From Bryocella elongata (GTDB lineage Bacteria > Acidobacteriota > Terriglobia > Terriglobales > Acidobacteriaceae), in contig NZ_FNVA01000001.1 in the NCBI RefSeq assembly GCF_900108185.1, forward strand, positions 744,001 through 808,000: a stretch of DNA of 64,000 nucleotides. The letters are read 5' to 3'. Position numbers and translations under genes: made by a program. The notes below the pieces were generated by a model. That model did no database searches. It was not told the origin of the DNA and saw only the letters and a program-made list of their open reading frames with translations. The first letter of the stretch is position 1, and every line of letters starts with the position of its first letter. Below are positions 6,695 to 15,892 of the stretch, piece by piece.

Positions 6695-8008
6695 ATGCTG
6701 CCTACTTCTCATCTTCGGCCAATCGATCCTCCGCCAGCGGGTATTGTCCTGGGCTCGGTTGATGTCTCGGGAGCTCCTGCGGCCTCGGCGAACTTTCTTG
6801 CCGACGCTTTCAGCGAATTCATCGCGACCAGCTCGCGTCTTGAGCACTCCTATAGGACCCTTCAGACGGAGGTCGTTTCTCTAAGCCATGAGCTCGTCGA
6901 GCGCAACGCACTCCTCGAAACCAGCCTGGATGAGAACCGTCGCATGCGCCAGGCGCTTGAGCAGATGATCCAGGCGATGCCTTGCGGCGTGCTGGTAATC
7001 GATGCGGCGGGTCGTGTGAACTTCGTCAATGGGGAGTGCCGCACGTTGCTGGCGCTGCCTGACACGCTAAATGCTGCGGTCCTCACTGCACGCATCGCGG
7101 AGCTCATTCCCGCCGCCATCTACTGCCACACCACGACGAGCGTCGCTGAGTTCGAGTGCGAGATCAGCCTGATGATCGATGGGCGCGAGCGCTGGATGCA
7201 GGTTCGCCGCCGCGTTCTTAAGGCTGCTGACTCCTGCCTCATCGCACAGTTCATCCTTCTTCTGCGCGACATCAGCGCGATCAAGCTCGCTGAGCAGAGC
7301 CGCGATGCCGGCCGCCAGGCTCTCGCACAGGCTGAGATCAGCACGGTACTCGCTCATGAGATTAGGAATCCATTAGCCAGCCTTGAGCTCTTCGCTGAGC
7401 TCATCGAGCAGGATGAGACTGGGCGCAACAGCTGGATCTCCAATCTTCGCGCTGGCATCCGCTCGCTCTCAGGAACCGTGAACAACGTCCTGGCGTTCTA
7501 CGGACGAGCCGGATGGCGCGAGGTTCCCGTCTCTCTGCCGCAGCTTCTGCAGGAGGCTGCAGACTTCATGCGTCCCCAGGCAGAGCAATCGCGTGTCAAC
7601 ATCCACGTCGCCGTGAAAGCTGATGAAGCCTCCACACAAGGGAACGTCGATGCGCTGCGTCAGGTGCTGCTCAATCTCCTCACCAACGCGATTCGCCACA
7701 CTCCCGAGGGTGGCAGCGTGACCTTGTCGCTGCGTACTGTTGCCGGCGAGCCCAGCGTGGCGAACCCATTTGCCCATCGCGTGGCTGTTCTTGAGTGCGT
7801 TGACACAGGAACTGGCATCGCAGCTGAGCACTTCGGGCAGATCTTCGATCCCGGCTTCAGCGGCAGATGTTCATCGGGTCTTGGGCTCGCGGTGTGCCGC
7901 CAGGTCGCCGAGCGCCACAACGGTTCAATTCGCGCAACCAATATTCCCAACGCTGGTGCCTGCTTCACGTTGGAGCTGCCGCTCATTCCGATGAAGGAGG
8001 CCGCATGA
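6695..8008 (+). CDS. FleS/FlrB-like sensor histidine kinase of the flagellar sigma-54 system
   Basis: A 437-residue soluble kinase: N-terminal coiled segment, a PAS domain (AMPCGVLVIDAAGRVNFVN), HisKA with phospho-acceptor H221 in AHEIRNPLA, and a full ATPase core (N-box LLNLLTNAIRHT, VDTGTGI, SGLGLAVC). No membrane segment is seen, as in FleS and FlrB. Its stop overlaps the start of the downstream activator, its expected partner. The start is uncertain: ATG 6680 overlaps the promoter -12 element, so ATG 6695 was chosen, only about four bases after the predicted transcription start. FlgS is another name used for this class. Confidence 0.87.
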   Translation: MLPTSHLRPIDPPPAGIVLGSVDVSGAPAASANFLADAFSEFIATSSRLEHSYRTLQTEVVSLSHELVERNALLETSLDENRRMRQALEQMIQAMPCGVLVIDAAGRVNFVNGECRTLLALPDTLNAAVLTARIAELIPAAIYCHTTTSVAEFECEISLMIDGRERWMQVRRRVLKAADSCLIAQFILLLRDISAIKLAEQSRDAGRQALAQAEISTVLAHEIRNPLASLELFAELIEQDETGRNSWISNLRAGIRSLSGTVNNVLAFYGRAGWREVPVSLPQLLQEAADFMRPQAEQSRVNIHVAVKADEASTQGNVDALRQVLLNLLTNAIRHTPEGGSVTLSLRTVAGEPSVANPFAHRVAVLECVDTGTGIAAEHFGQIFDPGFSGRCSSGLGLAVCRQVAERHNGSIRATNIPNAGACFTLELPLIPMKEAA

Positions 8009-9393
8009 GCGAAACCACTCCGCACGTGCTGATCGTTGACGACGATCCTGGTATTCGTATGGCGCTCAACGCGAACTTCCTGCGCCAGGGCTGGACTTCC
8101 GAGACGGCTTCGGGGGTTCGCGAGGCCCTTCGCCTGATCGATCGGAAGAGCTATGACCTGGTCATCAGCGACATGCGCATGCCGGACGGCGATGGCATGG
8201 AGGTCCTGGAGACGGTTCGCGCGACGGCTCCGAATACGGCTGTGATTCTTCTTACCGCCCACGGCAGCGTCTCGCAGGCTGTCGAGTCCATGCGCCATGG
8301 TGCCTTCGACTATCTCACCAAGCCGGTCTCCTTCGACCAGCTCCGCTCGATGGCGGACCGCGTCCTCAAGAGCGTGAAGCAGCAGGAGACGCCAGTCGCC
8401 GAGCCCACGGTCGCTGCATCGGTGCCGCAGGCGACACGCAACATCGTGGGTACGTCGCCCGCATTGCTGGCCGCGTTGGAGCGTGCCCGTGCCGCAGCTT
8501 CCACCGGTGCGGATGTTCTGGTCGAGGCGGAGAGTGGCGCCGGCAAGGAACTTCTCGCTCGCTACATTCACGATATGAGCGATCGGGCGAACAAGCCCTT
8601 CGTTGCGGTGAACTGCGCTGCTGTGCCGGATCACCTTATCGAGAGCGAGCTCTTCGGGCACACCAAGGGGGCCTTCACAGGAGCGACGGGAATGCGCACC
8701 GGCAAGTTTGAGCTCGCCAACGGCGGCACGCTGCTGCTGGATGAGATTGGCGAGATGCCGCTGCACCTGCAGCCCAAGCTGCTGCGCGTGCTACAGGAGC
8801 GCGAGTTCGAGCGCCTCGGAGACACGCGCACGCTGCATGTCGACATTCGGATCATCGCGACGACAAACGCAGGACTCGCCGCCATGGTCGAGCGCGGCAG
8901 CTTCCGCCACGACCTGTACTACCGTCTGAACGTGATTCCGTTGTCTCTGCCACCGCTGCGGGAGCGCATGCAGGACCTGCCTGCACTGGCGCAGCACTTC
9001 GCTCTACGCTTCGGCGCAGAGAACCGCTGTGCGACCCCGCAGCTTGCGCCGAGCTTCCTGGCGGCGATCGCTCGCCACTCCTGGCCCGGCAACGTGCGCG
9101 AGTTCGGCAACTTCATGCGGCGGGTGCTTTCCCTGCATCAGGGTGTGGTCATCGACGAAGCTTGCTTCGATCGCGAGTTTCGTCCCGTTCTGAAACAGGA
9201 ATCTACGAATCCACAAGGCCAAATGCCTGTGGCTGGCACACGAATTGCTGATCTGGAGCGTATGCACCTCGAGCGCACCTTGGTTCTAACCGGCGGCAAT
9301 CGCACCCACGCCGCGGAGATGCTCGGCGTCAGCCTGCGCACGGTGCGCAACAAGATCAAGGAATACGGACTTCCGCCTAGGAGCTACGCATGA
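8005..9393 (+). CDS. NtrC-family flagellar activator, FleR/FlrC-like
   Basis: A 462-residue response regulator with intact receiver (D56 in SDMRMPDGDG, TKPV lysine), AAA+ domain with GAFTGA loop and Walker B LLLDEIGE, and a C-terminal Fis-type helix-turn-helix (NRTHAAEMLGVSLRTVRNKI). The Walker A reads AESGAGKE, with the first Gly of GESGTGKE replaced by Ala. It should activate sigma-54 promoters after phosphorylation by the kinase just upstream. Start at 8005 was chosen over the longer frame because GAAGGAGG precedes it and it overlaps the kinase stop as ATGA. Its own stop overlaps flgB. Confidence 0.9.
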   Translation: MSETTPHVLIVDDDPGIRMALNANFLRQGWTSETASGVREALRLIDRKSYDLVISDMRMPDGDGMEVLETVRATAPNTAVILLTAHGSVSQAVESMRHGAFDYLTKPVSFDQLRSMADRVLKSVKQQETPVAEPTVAASVPQATRNIVGTSPALLAALERARAAASTGADVLVEAESGAGKELLARYIHDMSDRANKPFVAVNCAAVPDHLIESELFGHTKGAFTGATGMRTGKFELANGGTLLLDEIGEMPLHLQPKLLRVLQEREFERLGDTRTLHVDIRIIATTNAGLAAMVERGSFRHDLYYRLNVIPLSLPPLRERMQDLPALAQHFALRFGAENRCATPQLAPSFLAAIARHSWPGNVREFGNFMRRVLSLHQGVVIDEACFDREFRPVLKQESTNPQGQMPVAGTRIADLERMHLERTLVLTGGNRTHAAEMLGVSLRTVRNKIKEYGLPPRSYA

Positions 9394-9761
9394 ACAGCAC
9401 CCCTATGCTCTCTCAGCTTGAGACCTACCTGCGGCTCTCTGACCAGAGGCAGCAGACCATTGCTTCCAACATGGCCAACGTCGACACCCCGGGCTACCGC
9501 ACCCAGGACATCGACTTTCAGAGCGAACTGAAGCGCGCCATGTCTGACGACTCGCTTGGCCTCACCACCGCTTCGAGCCACGGTCCTCTGCTTCACGAGG
9601 TGAAGGGTCTGCTGGAGCGCCCTGACGGTAACAACGTCAGCCTGGATCGCGAAAGCCTGGCGCTCTCCGAGACGCAGCTTCAGTACCAGGCGGGGATTCA
9701 ACTCATCAAGCTCCAGTTCCATGAGCTGCTGGGCGCCATCAATGGCGGAGGTAACGGCTAA
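9390..9761 (+). CDS. flgB: Flagellar proximal rod protein FlgB
   Basis: A 123-residue rod protein with the typical start region: a short amphipathic helix and the rod/hook family motif ASNMANVDTPGYRTQDIDF at about residues 26-44. It forms part of the proximal rod that connects to the MS ring and FliE. The ATG overlaps the activator stop (ATGA) and its own stop overlaps flgC, so regulator and first structural genes are co-translated. Length is normal for the family. Confidence 0.93.
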   Translation: MNSTPMLSQLETYLRLSDQRQQTIASNMANVDTPGYRTQDIDFQSELKRAMSDDSLGLTTASSHGPLLHEVKGLLERPDGNNVSLDRESLALSETQLQYQAGIQLIKLQFHELLGAINGGGNG

Positions 9762-10204
9762 TGAAGCTTTTTGATGCCATCGCGGTCAGTGGTTCCGCCC
9801 TCGAAGCCGAGCGGCAGCGGTCTGAGGTTATCGCCTCCAACATGGCGAACGCCGAGACCACGCGCACTTCAGCGGGTGGACCCTTTCATCGCCGCCAGGT
9901 CGTCTTCGCTTCGAGCACGCCACGCACCTTTGGCATGACGCTCGCAAGCCTCAACAACAATGCACCACCGGCAGGCATGGTTCACGTCTCGGATGTCGTG
10001 GACGACCCGGCCGCTCCGATCATGCGGTATGAGCCGGGGCACCCCGACGCGGATCAGGACGGCTACGTTGCGTACCCCAATATCAACCCCGCCATGGAAA
10101 TGGTGGACCTGATGGGTTCGGTTCGCGCTTACCAGCTCAACGCCTCTGCGATCTCCGCTGAAAAGCAGATGATCCAGCAGAGCATCGACATTCTCAAGGC
10201 TTAG
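9761..10204 (+). CDS. flgC: Flagellar proximal rod protein FlgC
   Basis: A 147-residue rod protein with the conserved N-terminal stretch SEVIASNMANAETTRT and a C-terminal segment with NPAMEMVDLMGSVRAYQLN, both hallmarks of FlgC. It assembles with FlgB and FlgF in the rod. It overlaps the flgB stop by one base and is followed by fliE after 11 bases. Confidence 0.94.
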   Translation: MKLFDAIAVSGSALEAERQRSEVIASNMANAETTRTSAGGPFHRRQVVFASSTPRTFGMTLASLNNNAPPAGMVHVSDVVDDPAAPIMRYEPGHPDADQDGYVAYPNINPAMEMVDLMGSVRAYQLNASAISAEKQMIQQSIDILKA

Positions 10205-10215
10205 GAGTTCTTTTC

Positions 10216-10545
10216 ATGGCTGGTTTCATTCCTTCACTCGGATCTCTCGGTTCCCTCGGCTCGCTGGGATCTCTGTCGCAGACCTCAGGCGTCGCTGGTG
10301 GTGCAGACGCCGCCGCGTCCGGCGGCGAGGGCTTCGGTTCGGTTCTCAAGACAGCACTCGAACAGGTCAATCAGTTGAGCGGCAGCGCGGAACAGCAGGT
10401 CGGCACCATGATCAACGGTGGCAGTGCGGATGTCAGCCAGGTGATGGTCGCGGTCGAAAAGGCCGACGTCGCCTTTCAGCTGATGATGCAGGTCCGCAAC
10501 AAGATTGTGAATGCGTACCAGGACATCGAGAAGATGCAGTTTTAG
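10216..10545 (+). CDS. fliE: MS ring-rod junction protein FliE
   Basis: A 109-residue protein. The C-terminal half is FliE-like (VMVAVEKADVAFQLMMQVRNKIVNAYQDI), the part that joins rod to MS ring. The N-terminus carries a small run of Gly-Ser-Leu repeats (about residues 8-20), unusual but low in complexity and probably disordered. AGGAG lies just before the ATG. It sits in the standard flgBC-fliEF order. Confidence 0.92.
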   Translation: MAGFIPSLGSLGSLGSLGSLSQTSGVAGGADAAASGGEGFGSVLKTALEQVNQLSGSAEQQVGTMINGGSADVSQVMVAVEKADVAFQLMMQVRNKIVNAYQDIEKMQF

Positions 10546-10581
10546 CTAACCTTCACCGCTTGAAGAGAGACCAGAATCACG

Positions 10582-12219
10582 ATGGCAGCCGCAGCACAAA
10601 TCGCGAAGCAAACTCCCGCAGGCAAGCAGCCGGAGCTCGTTCAGCGCCTCACGGCGTTCTGGAACGGCCGCACCGGGCAGCAGAAGATCTTCCTCGGCAT
10701 CGGCGTGGCCATTACGGTGGCCGCCGCAGCAATCTTCACCCACATGGTGACGACGCCGGACATGAAGCCTCTGATGTCAGGGCTCGATCCGGCCGACGCG
10801 AAGACCATTACCACCGCGCTCGATGCAAAGAAGATCCCTTACACTCTGGGCGAGGATGGCACGTCCATCAACGTTGCGGCAGAGCAGCTAGCTGAAGCAC
10901 GGCTCGAGGTTGCTTCCCAGGACAAGACGCACAGCGGCCACGTTGGGTATGAGCTGTTCGACAAGACCAACTGGGGAGAGACCGAGTTCGATGAGAAGGT
11001 GAACTATCAGCGCGCGATCGAAGGCGAGCTGGAGCGTACCATTGGCACGATCCGCAATGTGAAGGCCGCGAATGTGCACCTGGTGATGGCGACGGAGTCG
11101 GTCTTCATGGACCGTCAGCGTAACGCCAAGGCCTCGGTGACGCTTCGCCTCAAGGACGACGGCATCAGCCGTGAAGAGGTCAAGGCGATTCAGCGCCTTG
11201 TAGCCGGTGCGGTGGACCAGCTCAAGCCAGGCGACGTTGTTGTCATCGACGCGGACTCTGAACGGACACTTTCTTCCACTGGACCTGACGCTCTCGGTGG
11301 CGATGACGAGCTCGAGCAAGGGCTGAGCAAGCGCCTGATGGCAACACTGGCACCTGTCGTCGGAGCGCAGAATCTGCATGCCTCTGTCAATGTAGAGTAC
11401 GAGACGAACAGCAGCGAAGAGAACGACGACAAGTATGATCCTCAGGGCGCGGTTCCGTTGAGCATGCAGAAGACCGAGGAGACGAGCACCAATGGTGCGG
11501 GTGTCGGCGGCGTCCCGGGTACCTCCAGCAACGTGCCGAGTGCCAAGGCGCCCACGCCTGCCAACGGGGCGACACCCGCAGAGCCGTCGCAGTCCTCCAA
11601 GTCCGAAAGCGCCAGCTATGGCGTCAACCGCGTGACTCGCCACATTCTCGCCCCGGCCGGTGGTATTCGCCGCCTGACGGCCGCGATCGTCGTCGATGAC
11701 GTGGTGCACCGCAAGCAGGATGCGAAGGGCAAGTGGGTCGAGACCCGCACCAAGCGCACTCCTGAAGAGCTCAAGCTGATCGCAGAGCTGGCCCAGGCAT
11801 CCATCGGCTACAGCCAGCCCCGTGGCGATGTTGTCAGTGTTCAGAACCTTTCGTTCGATCGCCCTGAGGTAGTGGAGCCTGCCCCGCTCACCCTCGTACA
11901 GAGGACACAGAAGCAGATTGACGGCAACGCTTCGCTGATTCGCTACGGTGTTCTGTTCGCGATGTTTGGCCTGGTCTACCTGCTGATGATCCGCCCGATT
12001 CAGAAGCGCGCACTGGGTGGCAAGAGCAACGACCTCGGAGATGGATCGCTCGAGAAGGCGCTTCCGTCGCAGCTCCAGGATGCACTTCCGCAGATGAGTG
12101 AAGCTACGATCGCCGAGCGTACGCTCGCCCTGAAGAAGGAGCTCACGGACTTCGTCGAGAAGGACCCTGACTCCGGTGCCACCGCGATCCGCGCGTGGCT
12201 GAAGGAAGGAACGGCATGA
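10582..12219 (+). CDS. fliF: Flagellar MS-ring protein FliF
   Basis: A 545-residue membrane protein with a membrane segment near residues 34-55 (IFLGIGVAITVAAAAIFTHM), a large periplasmic region with two ring-building motifs, and a second membrane segment near 455-475 (GVLFAMFGLVYLLMI). The C-terminal cytoplasmic tail, which binds FliG, ends with charged, FliG-binding-like sequence. A low-complexity Pro/Ser/Ala linker lies around residues 300-340. The stop overlaps the fliG start as ATGA. Confidence 0.95.
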   Translation: MAAAAQIAKQTPAGKQPELVQRLTAFWNGRTGQQKIFLGIGVAITVAAAAIFTHMVTTPDMKPLMSGLDPADAKTITTALDAKKIPYTLGEDGTSINVAAEQLAEARLEVASQDKTHSGHVGYELFDKTNWGETEFDEKVNYQRAIEGELERTIGTIRNVKAANVHLVMATESVFMDRQRNAKASVTLRLKDDGISREEVKAIQRLVAGAVDQLKPGDVVVIDADSERTLSSTGPDALGGDDELEQGLSKRLMATLAPVVGAQNLHASVNVEYETNSSEENDDKYDPQGAVPLSMQKTEETSTNGAGVGGVPGTSSNVPSAKAPTPANGATPAEPSQSSKSESASYGVNRVTRHILAPAGGIRRLTAAIVVDDVVHRKQDAKGKWVETRTKRTPEELKLIAELAQASIGYSQPRGDVVSVQNLSFDRPEVVEPAPLTLVQRTQKQIDGNASLIRYGVLFAMFGLVYLLMIRPIQKRALGGKSNDLGDGSLEKALPSQLQDALPQMSEATIAERTLALKKELTDFVEKDPDSGATAIRAWLKEGTA

Positions 12220-13235
12220 ACGGTCTCGTAGATATCTCCGGTCTCCGCGGTGTGCGCAAGGCTGCCATCCTGCTCTCGGTCCTCGGTGAAGAACCGGCAG
12301 CGGCGATCCTCGCAAGCCTCAACGAAGAAGAGATCCAGCAGGTGGCCGACGAAGTTGCCGGCCTCGGGAGAATCCCCGGCGAGGTGTCTCTCCAGGTCTT
12401 TGAGGAGTACCAGCGCATGACGCAGGCGCAGGACTTCATGCAACAGGGAGGCCGCGATCTCGCTCGGCGTCTTCTCATCAAGGCCATGGGCGAAGAGGAA
12501 GCAGAGACCATGCTCGAAAAGCTGGATCGTGCACGTGAGGTAACACCCCTCGAAGCGCTGCAACGGGCCGATCCACAGAAGCTCGCCAAGTTCCTCGAAG
12601 GCGAGCATCCTCAGGCTGTTGCGTTGATCCTCGGCCAGATTGGTGACAAGCAGGCTTCGGCATTGCTGATGAGCCTCTCGCCGATGGTTCGATCCGAGGC
12701 GATCAAGCGGCTCGCTGCGCTGAAGCGGTTTTCGCCGGAGATGGCGGCCCGCGTATCGACGGCTTTGAGCCACAGACTCAAGACGGTCACCGAGCAGGGA
12801 CGCCGCGCGTACTCCGGATTCCAGAGTGTGGCCGACATCATGAACTGCGTGGACTCCAGCGTGGCGCAGGAGATCCTCGAAAACATCGAAGCTGAGGAGC
12901 CGCAACTTGCGATCAGCATTCGCGACCTCATGTTCACTTTCAACGATCTTCTGCAGGTTGAAGAGGGCCAGATTCGCGAGCTCATGGGCGCGGTCGACAA
13001 GAAGATGCTCGCAGCTGCTCTCAAGGGATGCAGTGAGGATCTGAAGAACCACTTCTTCCGCACCATGTCGTCCCGCGCGGTGGAGATGTTGAAGGAAGAT
13101 ATCGACTCGCTGGGTCCGATGCGCAGCAAGGAAGTTGTGAAGGCGCAGTCGGATATCGTAGCGATCGCACGGCAGCTTGAAGCCGAAGGCAAGATGGTTC
13201 TGAAGGGTGAGGGTAGCGATGAATACGTTGTCTAA
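12216..13235 (+). CDS. fliG: Flagellar motor switch protein FliG
   Basis: A 339-residue switch protein. Recognisable parts are the N-terminal FliF-binding region (GVRKAAILLSVLGEEPAAAIL), the middle EHPQAVALIL motif and the C-terminal torque helix with LMFTFNDLL. Charged residues for stator contact are in the usual place near the end. The ATG at 12216 was preferred over an upstream ATG at 12195 because it overlaps the fliF stop and follows GAAGGA. Confidence 0.96.
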   Translation: MNGLVDISGLRGVRKAAILLSVLGEEPAAAILASLNEEEIQQVADEVAGLGRIPGEVSLQVFEEYQRMTQAQDFMQQGGRDLARRLLIKAMGEEEAETMLEKLDRAREVTPLEALQRADPQKLAKFLEGEHPQAVALILGQIGDKQASALLMSLSPMVRSEAIKRLAALKRFSPEMAARVSTALSHRLKTVTEQGRRAYSGFQSVADIMNCVDSSVAQEILENIEAEEPQLAISIRDLMFTFNDLLQVEEGQIRELMGAVDKKMLAAALKGCSEDLKNHFFRTMSSRAVEMLKEDIDSLGPMRSKEVVKAQSDIVAIARQLEAEGKMVLKGEGSDEYVV

Positions 13236-13902
13236 CGGTCAAGCGGTTTGCCGCTCCATCGCTGTCAGCTCGCTGAGCTATCGCGACGTTTCGGATGCAC
13301 CAGCTCCTCCTCCTGAGCCGGTGAAAAAGAAGGCTGCGCCCGCCACACCCGCAGCGCCTGTAGTCGCCGGCCCCACGCCGGAAGAGATCCAGGCGATGAT
13401 TGAGAGCGCGAGGCGCGCCGCTGCAGCGGAAACCGAGGCTCGGTTGAACATCCAGCACCAGCGCGACATGGAGACGCAACGCAACCGTATCTCGCAAGCT
13501 CTCTCTGCTTTTGAAGTCGAACGCCACGCATACTTCGGCAAGGTGGAGCGCGATGTCGTGGAGCTTGCCGTCTCGATTGCGGCGAAGATTCTTCATCGCG
13601 AATCGCAGGTCGATCCGATGCTCCTTTCGGCGCTGGCACGTATCGCCATCGAGCGCGTCAACAGCGGCTCGGGCGTGTCTGTGCGGGTTCCGTCCAACGA
13701 TGCTCCCTCCTGGAGCGAGCGCTTCAGTACCCCGATCAACGGAAAGAGTGTTGAGGTTGTTGGCGATGATTCGCTGAATCCGGGCGACTGTGTCATCGAG
13801 ACCAGCCTCGGCTCTGCAAACCTCAGCATCGAGAACCAGCTCAAGGAAGTGGAACAGGGCTTCTTCGATCTGCTCAGCCGACGCCCGGACGTCCTTGCAT
13901 GA
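13219..13902 (+). CDS. fliH: Flagellar export regulator FliH
   Basis: A 227-residue protein with a Pro/Ala/Lys-rich N-terminus, a central Ala/Glu/Arg-rich coiled coil (about residues 55-100) and a C-terminal domain with VVELAVSIAAKILHRE and a closing GDCVIETSLGSANLSIENQL, both typical of FliH/V-ATPase E-like proteins. It restrains and positions the FliI ATPase. It overlaps fliG by 17 bases and ends in an ATGA overlap with fliI. A GTG at 13207 would add four residues. Confidence 0.88.
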   Translation: MNTLSNGQAVCRSIAVSSLSYRDVSDAPAPPPEPVKKKAAPATPAAPVVAGPTPEEIQAMIESARRAAAAETEARLNIQHQRDMETQRNRISQALSAFEVERHAYFGKVERDVVELAVSIAAKILHRESQVDPMLLSALARIAIERVNSGSGVSVRVPSNDAPSWSERFSTPINGKSVEVVGDDSLNPGDCVIETSLGSANLSIENQLKEVEQGFFDLLSRRPDVLA

Positions 13903-15215
13903 ACAGCGCCAACGCTCGCCCACTCGCCGCCTACTTCGATCGCCTGGAGCGCCAGTCCACGCTGCAGTGGCGCGGCCGTGTGCTCGAGGTCGTGGGTAAT
14001 CTCATCGAGTCCGAAGGTCCGTTTTGTTCGATCGGTGAGTCCTGCGAGATCTCGAATACGCAGGGCGTGCGCTACTCCGGCGAGGTCGTAGGTTTCCGCG
14101 GCTCGCACACGTTGTGCATGGCGTTAGAGCCACCACAGGGGATTCGCTATGGCGACATCATCGTGGCCAAAGGATCGCATCCGTCGATTCGTGTGGGCAA
14201 GGATCTGCTCGGTCGCGTCATTGATGCGACCGGTGCACCCATCGATGGCAAAGGTCCCTATCGCGGCGACAAGTCTGTTCCCATCGACGGCTCCGCACCT
14301 TTGCCGCTTGAGCGTGTGCCGATACGCGAGCCGCTCGGTTGCGGTATCCGGGCCCTCGATGCGTTTGTCACCTGCGGTCGCGGCCAGAGGCTTGGTATCT
14401 TCGGCGGCTCGGGTGTCGGAAAGAGCACCCTGCTGGGCATGATGCTGCGTGGCACCGCCGCCGACATCACCGTGCTCGCGCTGGTCGGTGAGCGTGGCCG
14501 TGAAGTTGGCGAGTTCCTTGAGGTCATCGGGGAAGAGGGGCTCAAGCGCTGCGTCGTCGTGGTATCGACCTCTGATCAATCGCCCTTGTTGCGCATGCGC
14601 GCCGCGCTTTCTGCCACTGCCATCGCCGAGTACTTCGCGGCTGCCGGCAAGAACGTTCTCATGGTGGTCGACTCACTCACACGCTTCGCCATGGCGCAGC
14701 GCGAGATCGGTCTCTCCGCCGGCGAACCGCCGACGGCGAAGGGCTATACGCCTTCCGTCTTGAACATGCTTGCGAAGCTTGTCGAGCGCGCCGGTTGCTT
14801 TCAAAAGGGCAGCATCACGGCCTTCTACACCGTGTTGATGGAAGGCGACGATCAGCAGGATCCCGTGGTCGACACGGTGCGATCATTGCTCGATGGCCAC
14901 ATCATTCTGGATCGTGGGCTTGCGACGCGCAACCACTATCCCCCCATTGCTGTGCTGGACAGCTTGAGCCGACTGATGCCAAGCGTAGCCACAGCTGCGC
15001 ACCGGCAGAAGGCGGAAGCCTTGCGCAAGCTGCTGGCCTCCTATCACCGCAGCGAAGATCTCATCCGTATCGGCGCGTATCAGAAGGGAAGCGATCCCAC
15101 CCTGGACCGTGCCGTGGAAACTCTGCCGAAGCTGCAGGCCTTCCTGCAGCAACGGCCGGACGAGGTGTACCCATTCCCGAACGTCGTTCAATCTCTCTCC
15201 GAGGTCCCAAGCTGA
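13899..15215 (+). CDS. fliI: Flagellum-specific ATPase FliI
   Basis: A 438-residue ATPase related to F1-beta. Walker A is GGSGVGKS, followed by VGERGREVGEFLE, Walker B LMVVDSLTRFAMAQREI and the export ATPase signature PPTAKGYTPSVL. It energises early protein export together with FliH and FliJ, which are encoded on either side. Length is normal. Confidence 0.97.
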   Translation: MNSANARPLAAYFDRLERQSTLQWRGRVLEVVGNLIESEGPFCSIGESCEISNTQGVRYSGEVVGFRGSHTLCMALEPPQGIRYGDIIVAKGSHPSIRVGKDLLGRVIDATGAPIDGKGPYRGDKSVPIDGSAPLPLERVPIREPLGCGIRALDAFVTCGRGQRLGIFGGSGVGKSTLLGMMLRGTAADITVLALVGERGREVGEFLEVIGEEGLKRCVVVVSTSDQSPLLRMRAALSATAIAEYFAAAGKNVLMVVDSLTRFAMAQREIGLSAGEPPTAKGYTPSVLNMLAKLVERAGCFQKGSITAFYTVLMEGDDQQDPVVDTVRSLLDGHIILDRGLATRNHYPPIAVLDSLSRLMPSVATAAHRQKAEALRKLLASYHRSEDLIRIGAYQKGSDPTLDRAVETLPKLQAFLQQRPDEVYPFPNVVQSLSEVPS

Positions 15216-15216
15216 C

Positions 15217-15660
15217 ATGGCATTCAAATTTCCCCTGGCAACCGTACTGCGTGTGCGCCTGATGCGCGAAGAGCGCGAGGAGCGCCTGCTGCAGCAAATC
15301 CTCTTTCAGATTCAGCAGGTCATGACCAAGATCGCCGGGATTGATGCGGAGCTGGAGCGCGTCAACGGCCATCGCACCGGCCACGTCTTCAAGCCGATGT
15401 CTGCGCATCACCTTCAGGGCACCTACGGTGAGCTTGCGTATCTTCGTCAGAGCCGGGTGGAGAGCGAATCGAATCTCGCCAAGCTGGAGGACCTGAAGGA
15501 CAAACAACTCGCTATCTACGAAGCGGCACGCCGTGATCGCAAGATGCTCACCGAGATGCATGACAAGCAGAAAAACACCTTCCTGTTCGAAGCTGCAAAA
15601 CAGGAGCAGCGCAGTGTGGATGAATACTTCTCATCCCTGCGCAGCCGCAAGGCGATGTAA
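15217..15660 (+). CDS. fliJ: Flagellar export chaperone FliJ
   Basis: A 147-residue, highly charged coiled-coil protein starting MAFKFPLATVLRVR, the typical FliJ opening. It is the rotor-like stalk of the FliI hexamer and contacts FlhA. The ATG at 15217 lies one base after the fliI stop; the frame is open further upstream inside fliI but those codons are out of the family. A strong terminator follows, so this closes the operon. Confidence 0.9.
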   Translation: MAFKFPLATVLRVRLMREEREERLLQQILFQIQQVMTKIAGIDAELERVNGHRTGHVFKPMSAHHLQGTYGELAYLRQSRVESESNLAKLEDLKDKQLAIYEAARRDRKMLTEMHDKQKNTFLFEAAKQEQRSVDEYFSSLRSRKAM

Positions 15661-15698
15661 TCGCCGCTCTAAATTCCACGGATTCGTCTCCGTTTCCA

Positions 15699-15729
15699 GG
15701 CGCCCTCCGATGAGGGCGCCTTTCTTTTT
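15699..15729 (+). terminator. Intrinsic terminator after fliJ
   Basis: GGCGCCCTC (15699-15707) pairs perfectly with GAGGGCGCC (15712-15720) around a CGAT loop and is followed by TTTCTTTTT. It is a textbook rho-independent terminator and separates the flgB-fliJ operon from fliK. Confidence 0.95.
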
Positions 15730-15799
15730 GCGTTGGGCTCAGTCCCCTTTTCCGGGCGCAGGCATGGACTAGGCAAACTCTACCCGGCAAGTGTTTCCA

Positions 15800-15851
15800 G
15801 CGTTGCCGGCTTGCCTAGTGGGAAGCGTTGGCCTGCGTTGCAAAAGCGTTG
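15800..15851 (+). repeat. Four GCGTTG repeats upstream of the fliK promoter
   Basis: GCGTTG occurs at 15800, 15825, 15835 and 15846; the last three are spaced 10 and 11 bases, on one face of the helix. They lie about 73-119 bases before the predicted start of transcription, a usual position for sigma-54 activator sites. Confidence 0.45.
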
Positions 15852-15892
15852 ATTTTGCGGGGGATTTTACGGCGGCGGCGCCATTGGAAGAA

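Noticed and set aside
10234-10275. Tandem DNA repeat in the 5-prime part of fliE
   Set aside because: It is a short in-frame Gly-Ser-Leu run inside a normal gene; not a separate repeat element.
10888-12315. 475-codon minus-strand frame over fliF
   Set aside because: Antisense shadow of a well-defined fliF; composition is Arg/His/Leu-rich and no family is recognisable.
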